From the NCBI GenBank assembly GCA_030065115.1, contig JASJDO010000003.1, forward strand, positions 1 to 45,783: a DNA stretch of 45,783 bases, written 5' to 3'. This stretch comes from Rhizobiaceae bacterium (GTDB lineage: Bacteria > Pseudomonadota > Alphaproteobacteria > Rhizobiales > Rhizobiaceae). The position numbers were made by a program, and so were the translations under genes. A model generated the notes under the pieces. The model was given only the letters and a program-made list of their open reading frames with translations, did no database searches and had not been told where the DNA came from. This document shows positions 17,124-24,297 of the stretch, one piece after another (position 1 is the first letter of the stretch; the number at the start of each line of letters is the position of its first letter).

Positions 17124-17170
17124 TGCATTATAATGCATATTTAAAGTTTTGAGATATGCATTATAATACC
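17124..17170 (+). promoter_or_regulatory. Candidate BoxR operators overlapping the boxC promoter
   Basis: Two near-identical boxes lie 33 bp apart, about three helical turns. Box 1 is TGCA-TTATAA-TGCA (17124-17137), a perfect 14-bp palindrome. Box 2 is TGCA-TTATAA-TACC (17157-17170). Each contains an exact TATAAT (17129-17134 and 17162-17167) that can serve as a -10 element. BzdR/BoxR repressors are known to bind TGCA-containing operators that cover the promoter. The site is 23 bp before boxC, whose ribosome-binding site GGAG lies at 17181. The regulator gene boxR is the last gene of this operon, which fits autoregulated repression. Confidence 0.7.
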
Positions 17171-17192
17171 AATTCAGAACGGAGATGCATTC

Positions 17193-18854
17193 ATGACAAA
17201 AATGATCGATTTTCAGACAAACCCGTCTGAGTATCGCCACTGGCGCGTTGAATATGAAGGTCCGGTGGCAAATCTGATTATGGATGTTGATGAGGATGGC
17301 GGGCTCTTTGAAGGATATCAGCTAAAGCTGAATTCTTATGACCTAGGCGTCGACATTGAGCTCGCTGACATTGTCCAGAGAATGCGGTTCGAACACCCAG
17401 AAGTCAAAGTTGTCGTAATGCAATCGGGCAAGGATCGTGTGTTTTGCGCTGGTGCAAACATTCGGATGTTGGGCGGTGCAGCACACAGCCATAAAGTCAA
17501 TTTCTGCAAATTCACAAATGAAACTCGCAATACCTATGAGGCAGCCGAAGCGGATTCGGGGCAAAAATACATTGCAGCCGTCAAGGGATCGTGTGCAGGC
17601 GGCGGTTATGAATTGGCACTGGCGTGCAACCACATCATGTTGACGGATGACAGCACATCATCGGTTGCGCTGCCTGAAGTGCCATTGCTTGCAGTTCTGC
17701 CTGGAACCGGTGGGCTCACTCGGGTAACCGACAAGCGCAAGGTGCGTCGCGATCTGGCGGATATTTTCTGCTCTGTCGAAGAAGGCATCCGTGGCAAGCG
17801 GGCGAAAGAGTGGAGACTCGTAGATGAAGTAATCTCTAACTCAAAATTCGACGAGACTGTCGTTCAGCGTGCTCAGGAATTTGCGGCGCAATCAACCAAG
17901 CCAGACGTTGCGAAAGGCATAGAACTGGGTCCGATCGTAAGACGGTTCGGGGACGATGGCTCAGTCACCTATTCTACAGTGGAAGTGTCGGTAGATCGTG
18001 TTGCGCGAAAGGCGACTATCTTGATCAAAGGGCCAACCGAAGATGCGCCTTCTGATATGGCTGAATTCACTGAACAGGGAGATCAGGCATATTTGTTGCG
18101 TCTGGCACGCGAACTTGATGATGCCATCCTGCATCTTCGTCTCAATGAAATGGAAGCTGGTCTTTTGGTATTCACAAGCCAGGGTGATCCTTCTCTCTTG
18201 GCGGGTCACGAACAAGTCTTGCTACGGGATGCAGAACACTGGCTGTCGAAAGAAGTGATGGCCTATTGGAAACGCATTCTGAAGCGCATTGATGTGACGT
18301 CTAGATCCATGGTGGCGCTGGTCGAGCATGGTTCTTGTTTTACTGGTGTGCTTGCTGAAATTCTCTGGGCGGTCGATCGTTCCTACATGATGGAAGACGA
18401 ATTTGAAGGGGACAATCGACACATCGCCAGCGTATTGCTGACACCATCCAATTTTGGGAGTTTTCCCATGGCGAATGGCCTGACCAGGCTTCAGACACGG
18501 TTTCTACATGACGAGGATGCAGTAGCCGCAGCTCAAGAAACCATCGGCAATGCCCTTGAGGCGTCAGATGCGGATGAGTTGGGTTTGGTAACCATCATTC
18601 TCGACGAAATCGATTGGGATGATGAAATCAGAATATTTATGGAAGAACGCGCGTCCTTCTCTCCCGATGCTATGACAGGCATGGAGGCTAACCTCAGGTT
18701 TTCTGGACCTGAGACTATGGAAACGCGGATATTTGGCCGCCTCACAGCATGGCAGAACTGGATATTCAATCGACCAAACGCAGTGGGAGAAGCAGGAGCG
18801 CTACAGCGCTATGGCACCGGCTTGCGTGGCGAATTTGATATGGAACGCGTGTAA
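17193..18854 (+). CDS. boxC: 2,3-epoxybenzoyl-CoA dihydrolase (BoxC)
   Basis: A 553-residue BoxC, an enoyl-CoA hydratase/isomerase-superfamily enzyme that hydrolytically opens the ring of 2,3-epoxybenzoyl-CoA to 3,4-dehydroadipyl-CoA semialdehyde and formate. The N-terminal half has the crotonase core with the oxyanion-hole segments DRVFCAGANIRML and KGSCAGGGYELALAC. It continues with ALPEVPLLAVLPGTGGL and the long C-terminal domain that distinguishes BoxC from ordinary crotonases. The length is normal for the family (about 550). ATG 17193 has GGAG 8 bp upstream; a second Met three codons later is possible. It is the first gene of boxC-boxB-flavodoxin-boxR and follows the two TGCA operator boxes. 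Confidence 0.95.
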   Translation: MTKMIDFQTNPSEYRHWRVEYEGPVANLIMDVDEDGGLFEGYQLKLNSYDLGVDIELADIVQRMRFEHPEVKVVVMQSGKDRVFCAGANIRMLGGAAHSHKVNFCKFTNETRNTYEAAEADSGQKYIAAVKGSCAGGGYELALACNHIMLTDDSTSSVALPEVPLLAVLPGTGGLTRVTDKRKVRRDLADIFCSVEEGIRGKRAKEWRLVDEVISNSKFDETVVQRAQEFAAQSTKPDVAKGIELGPIVRRFGDDGSVTYSTVEVSVDRVARKATILIKGPTEDAPSDMAEFTEQGDQAYLLRLARELDDAILHLRLNEMEAGLLVFTSQGDPSLLAGHEQVLLRDAEHWLSKEVMAYWKRILKRIDVTSRSMVALVEHGSCFTGVLAEILWAVDRSYMMEDEFEGDNRHIASVLLTPSNFGSFPMANGLTRLQTRFLHDEDAVAAAQETIGNALEASDADELGLVTIILDEIDWDDEIRIFMEERASFSPDAMTGMEANLRFSGPETMETRIFGRLTAWQNWIFNRPNAVGEAGALQRYGTGLRGEFDMERV

Positions 18855-18922
18855 CGCAGGAAGAAATCAGCACGGAACCTCTGCTTTCGTGCCTGGCAGG
18901 ATAAAAAGACCCGGAGAGAAAA

Positions 18923-20374
18923 ATGCAAGGTTTGATGAACGTTGAATATGATACACTAATTCCGAACAATGTTGGACTGTCGCAAGACAAGCGCGTTCAA
19001 AAGGCCTTGGAAAAATGGCATCCCGGATACATCAACTGGTGGAATGATCTTATTCCAAAAGAGTTTCAGGAAAGCCTTGTATATCTGCGAACTGCAGTGA
19101 GTGTAGATCCGAAGGGATGGGCAAAATTCGACTATGTCAAAATGCCTGAATACCGCTGGGGTATTTTGCTCGCACCACAGATCGAGGATCGTATGATCCC
19201 GTGCGGGGAACATGTCGGAGAACCTGCCTGGCAAGAAGTTCCCGGTGAATATCGTGCCATGTTACAAAGACTGATTGTGATCCAGGGAGATACAGAACCG
19301 GGTTCGGTTGAGCAGCAACGTTTCTTGGGTCTCACTGCACCATCGCTTTATGACATGCGCAACCTGTTTCAGGTGAATGTGGAAGAAGGGCGTCACCTTT
19401 GGGCCATGGTCTACTTGCTGCAAAAATATTTTGGCAAAAATGGACGCGAAGAAGCTGATGACCTGTTGATCCGATCATCTGGATCAGATGAGGCTCCGCG
19501 AATGCTGGGTGCTTTCAACGAGGAAACTCCCGACTGGCTTTCATTTTTCATGTTTACATACTTCACAGACCGTGACGGAAAGATGCAGCTTGAATCCCTT
19601 GCCCAATCTGGCTTCGATCCTTTGTCCCGGACCTGCCGCTTCATGTTGACTGAAGAGGCCCACCACATGTTTGTTGGTGAAACCGGTGTAACGCGTGTGG
19701 TGCAGCGCACATGCGAAGCAATGAAGGAAGCCGGGATCGATGACCCTTACGACATCAATAAAATTCGTGATCTTGGCGTCATCGATCTGCCGACAATCCA
19801 GAAAAAGTTGAACATGCACTACACACTTTCTCTGGACTTGTTTGGACAGGAAGTTTCAACGAACGCGGCCAATGCGTTTAACGCAGGCGTTAAAGGTCGC
19901 TTCATGGAGCACAGAATTGAAGATGATCACAAACTACAGGATGCCACATACCCGGTCGTTCAGTTTGAAGATGGTGAAATCAGATTGAAAGACGTGCCCG
20001 CGCTCACAGCGATCAACATGCGATTGCGTGATGACTACAAGAAAGATGCCTCAGGTGGCTTGCGTCGTTGGAACAAATTGATTGAGAAATCAGGTGTTGA
20101 GTTTGAACTGAAACTTCCTCACGAAGGCTTTAACCGGGCCATTGGTATTTTTGCTGGCAAGCCAATCGATCCCGATGGCAATCTTCTGTCACAAAGTGAC
20201 TATGACGCCCGCAAGAATGATTGGTTGCCCACTTCTTCCGATGGTGAGTTCATCCAATCCCTGATGGTTCCCTGCTACGAAGCTGGCCAATACGCGGGTT
20301 GGATTGCACCACCAAAAGTCGGCATCAACAACCAGCCGGGTGATTTCGAATACGTGCAACTGCACATGGCATGA
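18923..20374 (+). CDS. boxB: Benzoyl-CoA 2,3-epoxidase component B (BoxB)
   Basis: A 483-residue class I diiron monooxygenase that epoxidises benzoyl-CoA with O2. All six iron ligands described for Azoarcus evansii BoxB are present with a constant +5 offset: Glu125, Glu155, His158 (EEGRH), Asp216 and Glu245/His248 (EEAHH). The CoA/substrate region around QGDTEPGSVEQQRFLG is intact. The length is standard. GGAGAG precedes the ATG. In characterised systems BoxB receives electrons from the FAD/iron-sulfur reductase BoxA, but no boxA gene is in this window. The next gene, 19 bp downstream, is a flavodoxin. Confidence 0.96.
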   Translation: MQGLMNVEYDTLIPNNVGLSQDKRVQKALEKWHPGYINWWNDLIPKEFQESLVYLRTAVSVDPKGWAKFDYVKMPEYRWGILLAPQIEDRMIPCGEHVGEPAWQEVPGEYRAMLQRLIVIQGDTEPGSVEQQRFLGLTAPSLYDMRNLFQVNVEEGRHLWAMVYLLQKYFGKNGREEADDLLIRSSGSDEAPRMLGAFNEETPDWLSFFMFTYFTDRDGKMQLESLAQSGFDPLSRTCRFMLTEEAHHMFVGETGVTRVVQRTCEAMKEAGIDDPYDINKIRDLGVIDLPTIQKKLNMHYTLSLDLFGQEVSTNAANAFNAGVKGRFMEHRIEDDHKLQDATYPVVQFEDGEIRLKDVPALTAINMRLRDDYKKDASGGLRRWNKLIEKSGVEFELKLPHEGFNRAIGIFAGKPIDPDGNLLSQSDYDARKNDWLPTSSDGEFIQSLMVPCYEAGQYAGWIAPPKVGINNQPGDFEYVQLHMA

Positions 20375-20393
20375 TCAGTTTGGAGATATCTCA

Positions 20394-20852
20394 ATGAAAA
20401 TCGGCTTGTTATATGGAACCGAAACTGGAAATTCCGAATTGCTGTGTGATGATATCATTGACAAAATTGGCGATGATTATGAGTGCAGCATCGCCAATTT
20501 GGGAGAAACGAATCCGTCTGACCTCGATCCACAGATATTCTATATATTCGTGACCTCCACTTACGGGAATGGTGATCTGCCTTCCGGGGCAGCGGAATTT
20601 TATGACAAACTGGAGAGCCAGAAAACCGATCTTCGTGGATTGCGTTTTGCCATTTTTGGACTGGGAGACATGGTTTTCGAATATACCTTCGCGCAGGGTT
20701 CGGAGAAACTCATGGAATTGCTGAAGGCATCCAATGCAAAGATGGTCGGTGAGCGCGGTATACACGATGCTTCATGCGGTGAGATGCCCGAAGATGTTGG
20801 TTTGCCATGGCTTGATGGAATTCTTTCGGAAATCGCACTTGAGTTGGCTTAA
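20394..20852 (+). CDS. Stand-alone flavodoxin in the box operon
   Basis: A 152-residue short-chain flavodoxin. The FMN phosphate loop is TETGNS (residues 9-14) after strand MKIGLLYG. The first isoalloxazine loop is TSTYGNGD (54-61) and the second is around FGLGDMVFEYTF (89-99). The TSTYGNGD wording is closer to the FMN domains of diflavin reductases (cytochrome P450 reductase, CysJ) and MioC than to classical nitrogen-fixation flavodoxins. The start at 20394 is the first Met of the domain, with GGAG about 8 bp upstream. It sits between boxB and boxR, spaced 19 and 30 bp, so it belongs to the benzoate operon. Its most likely job is electron delivery to BoxB from an NAD(P)H reductase encoded elsewhere. 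This is inference from context. Confidence 0.88.
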   Translation: MKIGLLYGTETGNSELLCDDIIDKIGDDYECSIANLGETNPSDLDPQIFYIFVTSTYGNGDLPSGAAEFYDKLESQKTDLRGLRFAIFGLGDMVFEYTFAQGSEKLMELLKASNAKMVGERGIHDASCGEMPEDVGLPWLDGILSEIALELA

Positions 20853-20882
20853 GAAAACACCCAAACCAATGTTGTTGGTTCA

Positions 20883-21788
20883 ATGTCTGACCCTTTGATA
20901 CAACAAGAACCTGGGCATGCCTCTGTGCCAGAGGCAATTCCTGATTTGCTGCGGCATGTTGGTGAACGCATCCGCGCAGTGCGCGAATCGAAATCTATTT
21001 CCCGTCAAAAGCTTTCTGCCATATCCAATGTTTCGCCCCGCTATCTGGCACAAATTGAGGCGGGGGAAGGGAACCTGTCGATTGCCGTTTTGAAGCGAAT
21101 ATCGTTGGCTCTGGATTGCCCAATGACCGGCTTGCTCTGTGATGACGCTGAACTGGATGCTGCTTCGCTTGCAGCCGCAGACCTTTTTAACAGGGCAGAT
21201 GCATCAACACGTAAGGCGGTGATGGAGCTTCTCGCGCCTTCGCCACAAAAACTTGAACGCGCCAACCGCATATGTCTCATCGGATTGCGGGGAGCCGGCA
21301 AGTCCACACTTGGAAAAATGCTTGCTGAAGAAACCGGTGCAGCATTTATTGAACTCAATCGTGAAATTGAAGACATGGTGGGTATGCCGATTGCGGAGAT
21401 CATGGCGTTGTATGGCCAGGAGGGATTTCGAAAGTTTGAGGCGATCACCCTGAACCGAATTGCCGAAAGAAAAGATCGCATCGTATTGGAAGCAGCTGGT
21501 GGCGTTGTGAGTGAATCTGCTACGTTTGCGAATCTGTTGGCGCGGTTTCACACGATCTGGATCAAGGCGAGCCCCCAGGAACATATGGAACGGGTGCTGG
21601 CGCAAGGCGATACAAGGCCCATGGCCGGAAACCCCGAAGCCATGGCTCAATTGAAACTGCTTTTGAAGGATCGCGAGCCTTTGTATGCACAGGCACTTGT
21701 ACATCTGGATACATCAAGCAAGCCGCCTGAGAAATCACTGACTCAATTGTCAAAGCTCGTCCGTGAGCACAATTTTCTGGACAATTGA
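20883..21788 (+). CDS. boxR: Transcriptional regulator BoxR (XRE HTH + shikimate kinase-like domain)
   Basis: A 301-residue BoxR/BzdR-type regulator of benzoate genes. Residues ~23-85 form an XRE helix-turn-helix (RQKLSAISNVSPRYLAQIEAG). A linker leads to a shikimate-kinase-like domain with the P-loop GLRGAGKST (134-142), a Walker-B-like region and the AGGVVS segment. In BzdR and BoxR this domain binds benzoyl-CoA, which releases the repressor from DNA (known for the family). It is the last gene of boxC-boxB-flavodoxin-boxR, 30 bp after the flavodoxin, without an evident promoter of its own, so expression is probably autoregulated through the TGCA boxes upstream of boxC. No terminator is visible before the convergent hemB. 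Confidence 0.93.
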   Translation: MSDPLIQQEPGHASVPEAIPDLLRHVGERIRAVRESKSISRQKLSAISNVSPRYLAQIEAGEGNLSIAVLKRISLALDCPMTGLLCDDAELDAASLAAADLFNRADASTRKAVMELLAPSPQKLERANRICLIGLRGAGKSTLGKMLAEETGAAFIELNREIEDMVGMPIAEIMALYGQEGFRKFEAITLNRIAERKDRIVLEAAGGVVSESATFANLLARFHTIWIKASPQEHMERVLAQGDTRPMAGNPEAMAQLKLLLKDREPLYAQALVHLDTSSKPPEKSLTQLSKLVREHNFLDN

Positions 21789-21834
21789 AGCTGGGGAAGA
21801 GCGCTGCAGAAGCCTTTGCCAATTGTTCGAGAAT

Positions 21835-22836
21835 TTACCCGTTCAACATCTCCGCCACCCTGGGTGCAAAATAGGTCAGTACTGCGTCCGCACCAGCGCG
21901 TTTGAAGCACAATAGGCTTTCTAGGATCACGCGCTCTTCTTCCAAATACCCCTTTTCCGCGGCGGCCATGATCATCGAGTATTCACCAGACACTTGATAG
22001 GCAAGAGTCGGGACTTGGAACTCGTCTTTAAGTCGGCGGATGATATCCAGATAAGGCATGCCCGGTTTGACCATGATCATGTCAGCACCTTCTGAAATAT
22101 CCAGATAAGCCTCATGGATTGCTTCGTCAGAGTTAGCCGGGTCCATAAAGTATGTACGCTTGTCGCCCTTCAGGAGGTCTTCTGTGCCGACAGCCTCTCG
22201 ATAGGGGCCATAAAATCCGGATGCATATTTTGCCGTATAGGCGAGGGTACCTGTCATCTCATACCCGGCAGAGTTAAGCGCATCGCGGATTGCACCCATC
22301 CGGCCATCCATCATTTCCGAAGCAGATACGATATCCGCGCCTGCTTCCGCCTGAAGAACGGAGGCTTCTGCTAACCGCTCAACCGTTTCATCGTTCACAA
22401 TAATCCCGTCACGGTAAATGCCATCATGGCCGTGATCTGTGAACAGATCGAGGGCCACATCGGTGATCACACCCACATCGGGCGCGGCATCTTTGATGGC
22501 TTTGGTAGCCTGATTAATGATGTTGTCAGGATTGAGAACTTCAGAGCCTGTTTGATCCCGTTTCTCCAGAGCAACATTGGCAAAAGTTGCGATGGCGGGA
22601 ATACCAAGGTTTTGAGCCATCTTTGCCTGTTCGCCAATCCTGTCGACAGAATAACGGTGGACGCCTGGAAGTTTTTCCAATGGCTCTTCTACATTGGTTC
22701 CCTCGCATAAAAAGACCGGCCAGATTAGATCATCCGTTGAGAGTACGTTTTCCCGCATTAACCGCCGATTCCACTCAAATCGGCGGTTGCGGCGCATTCT
22801 GCGATTGCCGGTGATTTCATCCACACTGCGTTTCAT
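21835..22836 (-). CDS. hemB: Delta-aminolevulinic acid dehydratase (porphobilinogen synthase)
   Basis: A 333-residue HemB that condenses two 5-aminolevulinate molecules into porphobilinogen for haem synthesis. The active-site lysines are in YTAKYASGFYGPYREA and MIMVKPGMPYLDI; GEYSMI is also conserved. The metal-binding region reads DVALDLFTDHGHDGI, lacking the Cys triad of zinc enzymes, as in the Mg/K-dependent alphaproteobacterial type. An AAGGG lies upstream of the ATG at 22836. The gene is convergent with boxR and divergent from the DUF6163 gene. Confidence 0.96.
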   Translation of the reverse strand: MKRSVDEITGNRRMRRNRRFEWNRRLMRENVLSTDDLIWPVFLCEGTNVEEPLEKLPGVHRYSVDRIGEQAKMAQNLGIPAIATFANVALEKRDQTGSEVLNPDNIINQATKAIKDAAPDVGVITDVALDLFTDHGHDGIYRDGIIVNDETVERLAEASVLQAEAGADIVSASEMMDGRMGAIRDALNSAGYEMTGTLAYTAKYASGFYGPYREAVGTEDLLKGDKRTYFMDPANSDEAIHEAYLDISEGADMIMVKPGMPYLDIIRRLKDEFQVPTLAYQVSGEYSMIMAAAEKGYLEEERVILESLLCFKRAGADAVLTYFAPRVAEMLNG

Positions 22837-22946
22837 CTGGCATTTCCCTTTGATGTACCAAGTATTTTTCTATAATTGGTATTAGCACCATAGCCAAGAA
22901 AATTGGCCATATCGAACCAAAATTCAGACGAATAGAGTTGTCCAAC

Positions 22947-23363
22947 ATGCGTGACGCAACATTGGAAAAGCGCAATAGATTTGATCTGGCTCCGGTTTTT
23001 GAGGGTTTCCTCAAACTGGTTTCGCTATTTTTCATTGCTTTTACCTTGCGCCATTGGCTTCTGATCATCGGTTATATGGATCCAGAAACGCGCTTTGATA
23101 CGCTGTCGACAGAATGGCAGACTGCTGTTTCCATTCTTTCGGTCACACAGCCTGTGGTTGCCGTTGGCCTGTGGGGTGCAGTCAGTTGGGGCTATGTGGT
23201 CTGGGCCATAGCTGTGGCAGTTGAAGTTATCATGTATGTTTTCTTGGAAAACACTTTTGGGATGTTTTGGCCATTGATCTACTTTCACGCGTCCGTTGCA
23301 TCAGTCATGCTGCTGTACTTGTTGATTGAGAGTTTGAGGGCGCGCAGGTCGGGCTTTTCGTAA
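22947..23363 (+). CDS. DUF6163 family membrane protein
   Basis: A 138-residue protein with four predicted membrane helices: LVSLFFIAFTLRHWLLIIGY, AVSILSVTQPVVAVGLWGAVSWG, VVWAIAVAVEVIMYVFLENTFG, and HASVASVMLLYLLIESLRARR. The ATG at 22947 (MRDATLEKRNRFDL) is preferred to the TTG 9 bp earlier; ribosome-binding sites are weak for both. It matches the small DUF6163 membrane proteins found next to ldtR in Rhizobiales, which supports a cell-envelope role, but the function is unknown. Confidence 0.78.
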   Translation: MRDATLEKRNRFDLAPVFEGFLKLVSLFFIAFTLRHWLLIIGYMDPETRFDTLSTEWQTAVSILSVTQPVVAVGLWGAVSWGYVVWAIAVAVEVIMYVFLENTFGMFWPLIYFHASVASVMLLYLLIESLRARRSGFS

Positions 23364-23393
23364 TTCCTGGCCCTTAAAATTCTAGCTAGCGCG

Positions 23394-23414
23394 TTTGCAA
23401 ATTTTTAACGATGG
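23394..23414 (+). promoter_or_regulatory. Candidate LdtR operator upstream of ldtR
   Basis: A 21-base element beginning TTTGCAAATTTTTAAC matches 17 of 21 positions with the element at 24209-24229 upstream of ldtP. It lies 128 bp before the ldtR ATG. Sharing between a MarR-type regulator gene and its presumed target suggests an operator; the assignment to LdtR is inference. Confidence 0.45.
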
Positions 23415-23496
23415 AAGCGTTTTGCCGTTGGTAACGGGATATTAATGCTAAGCTTTAATTCGAATTTTATACGATTGCCTTAGAAATGGTTTCATA

Positions 23497-23516
23497 GCGA
23501 GGAGCAATAACCTCGC
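23497..23516. promoter_or_regulatory. Inverted repeat in the ldtR leader
   Basis: GCGAGG (23497-23502) and CCTCGC (23511-23516) form a perfect 6-bp stem with an 8-base loop, ending 25 bp before the ldtR start. It could be a MarR-type operator or a hairpin in the untranslated leader. Confidence 0.4.
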
Positions 23517-23541
23517 AATAGATAAAACAGTGAGGCAGAAC

Positions 23542-24054
23542 ATGAGCAACGCACCGGAAATGGTGGGCAAGGCGATAACGCCTGCTTTTGAAGGGGATGT
23601 AAAATCCCTCTACTTGGATTCTCTAACCATGGTCGAGCGTCTACACCGCCGACTTTTGGATGTGATCAAGGACGAGTTTGATCGCAATGGGCGCAGCGAC
23701 ATCAACCCAGTTCAGGCACTATTGCTTTTCAACATTGGCAACACAGAACTGACAGCCGGCGAACTTCGTACACGTGGCTATTACCTTGGTTCAAACGTTT
23801 CCTATAATCTGAAAAAGCTTGTTGATCAGGGATATATCAACCATCAGAAATCACGCGTTGACCGCCGCTCAGTCCGCGTAAGCCTGACAGAAAAGGGCAA
23901 GGCAGTTGCCGATATTGTCGATGGTCTATACGAACGCCATGTTGCATCAATAGAGCAGATCGGCGGTATCGGTGGCGAAGAATTTAGCGCGATGAACAAA
24001 TCCTTGAAAAGACTTGAGCGTTTCTGGACAGATCAAATTCTCTATAGGCTGTGA
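23542..24054 (+). CDS. ldtR: MarR-family regulator LdtR
   Basis: A 170-residue winged-helix MarR-type regulator. LdtR controls the L,D-transpeptidase gene ldtP and osmotic/cell-wall stress tolerance in Liberibacter and Sinorhizobium. The winged helix spans about residues 45-115 (NPVQALLLFNIGNTELTAGELRTRGYYLGSN... with recognition helix YNLKKLVDQGYI and wing KSRVDRRSVRVSLTEKG). The start ATG 23542 has GAGG six bases upstream; the GTG 12 bp earlier overlaps it. The downstream neighbour encodes an L,D-transpeptidase, which supports the name. A terminator separates the two genes. Confidence 0.9.
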   Translation: MSNAPEMVGKAITPAFEGDVKSLYLDSLTMVERLHRRLLDVIKDEFDRNGRSDINPVQALLLFNIGNTELTAGELRTRGYYLGSNVSYNLKKLVDQGYINHQKSRVDRRSVRVSLTEKGKAVADIVDGLYERHVASIEQIGGIGGEEFSAMNKSLKRLERFWTDQILYRL

Positions 24055-24088
24055 TCTGGTTCGGTTATCACGACTTTTTTATCGAAAG

Positions 24089-24114
24089 ACCCGCCCATTT
24101 GTGGCGGGTTTTTT
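24089..24114 (+). terminator. Terminator after ldtR
   Basis: ACCCGCC (24089-24095) pairs with GGCGGGT (24103-24109) around a 7-base loop and runs into TTTTTT. It lies 35 bp after the ldtR stop and forces ldtP to have its own promoter. Confidence 0.9.
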
Positions 24115-24137
24115 GATTGTGGCTTGATTTTTCCCAT

Positions 24138-24147
24138 AATGGCCATT
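24138..24147. promoter_or_regulatory. 10-bp palindrome in the ldtP upstream region
   Basis: AATGGCCATT is a perfect palindrome situated between the ldtR terminator and ldtP. It is a possible operator; no other copy was noticed in the window. Confidence 0.25.
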
Positions 24148-24208
24148 TTTTGGTGTATTAAGACTTGTAACAGGCGTTCGACTCATTACGTTGCGTAAGT
24201 GTGTGGGT

Positions 24209-24256
24209 TTTGCAACTTGTTAACCATGTTTTTGGTAGGCATGAATTGCAACTAGT
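24209..24256 (+). promoter_or_regulatory. Candidate LdtR operators upstream of ldtP
   Basis: The 21-base element at 24209-24229 (starting TTTGCAACTTGTTAAC) matches 17 of 21 positions with the one upstream of ldtR. In addition TTGCAACTTGT (24210-24220) is repeated as TTGCAACTAGT (24246-24256), 36 bp further on. The repeats end about 40 bp before the ldtP ATG. Direct repeats plus a copy upstream of the regulator gene are what an LdtR-controlled promoter could look like. Confidence 0.45.
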
Positions 24257-24297
24257 GCGCTAGGCATTTTGACTGTTTGGTAGATCGGGATACAGAC

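Noticed and set aside
20304-20393. Upstream extension of the flavodoxin reading frame into boxB
   Set aside because: It overlaps the conserved C-terminus of BoxB in another frame; the flavodoxin fold begins exactly at the ATG 20394 with GGAG upstream.
13089-21834. Mobile element carrying the benzoate cluster
   Set aside because: No transposase, integrase, terminal inverted repeats or target duplications are visible around the block.
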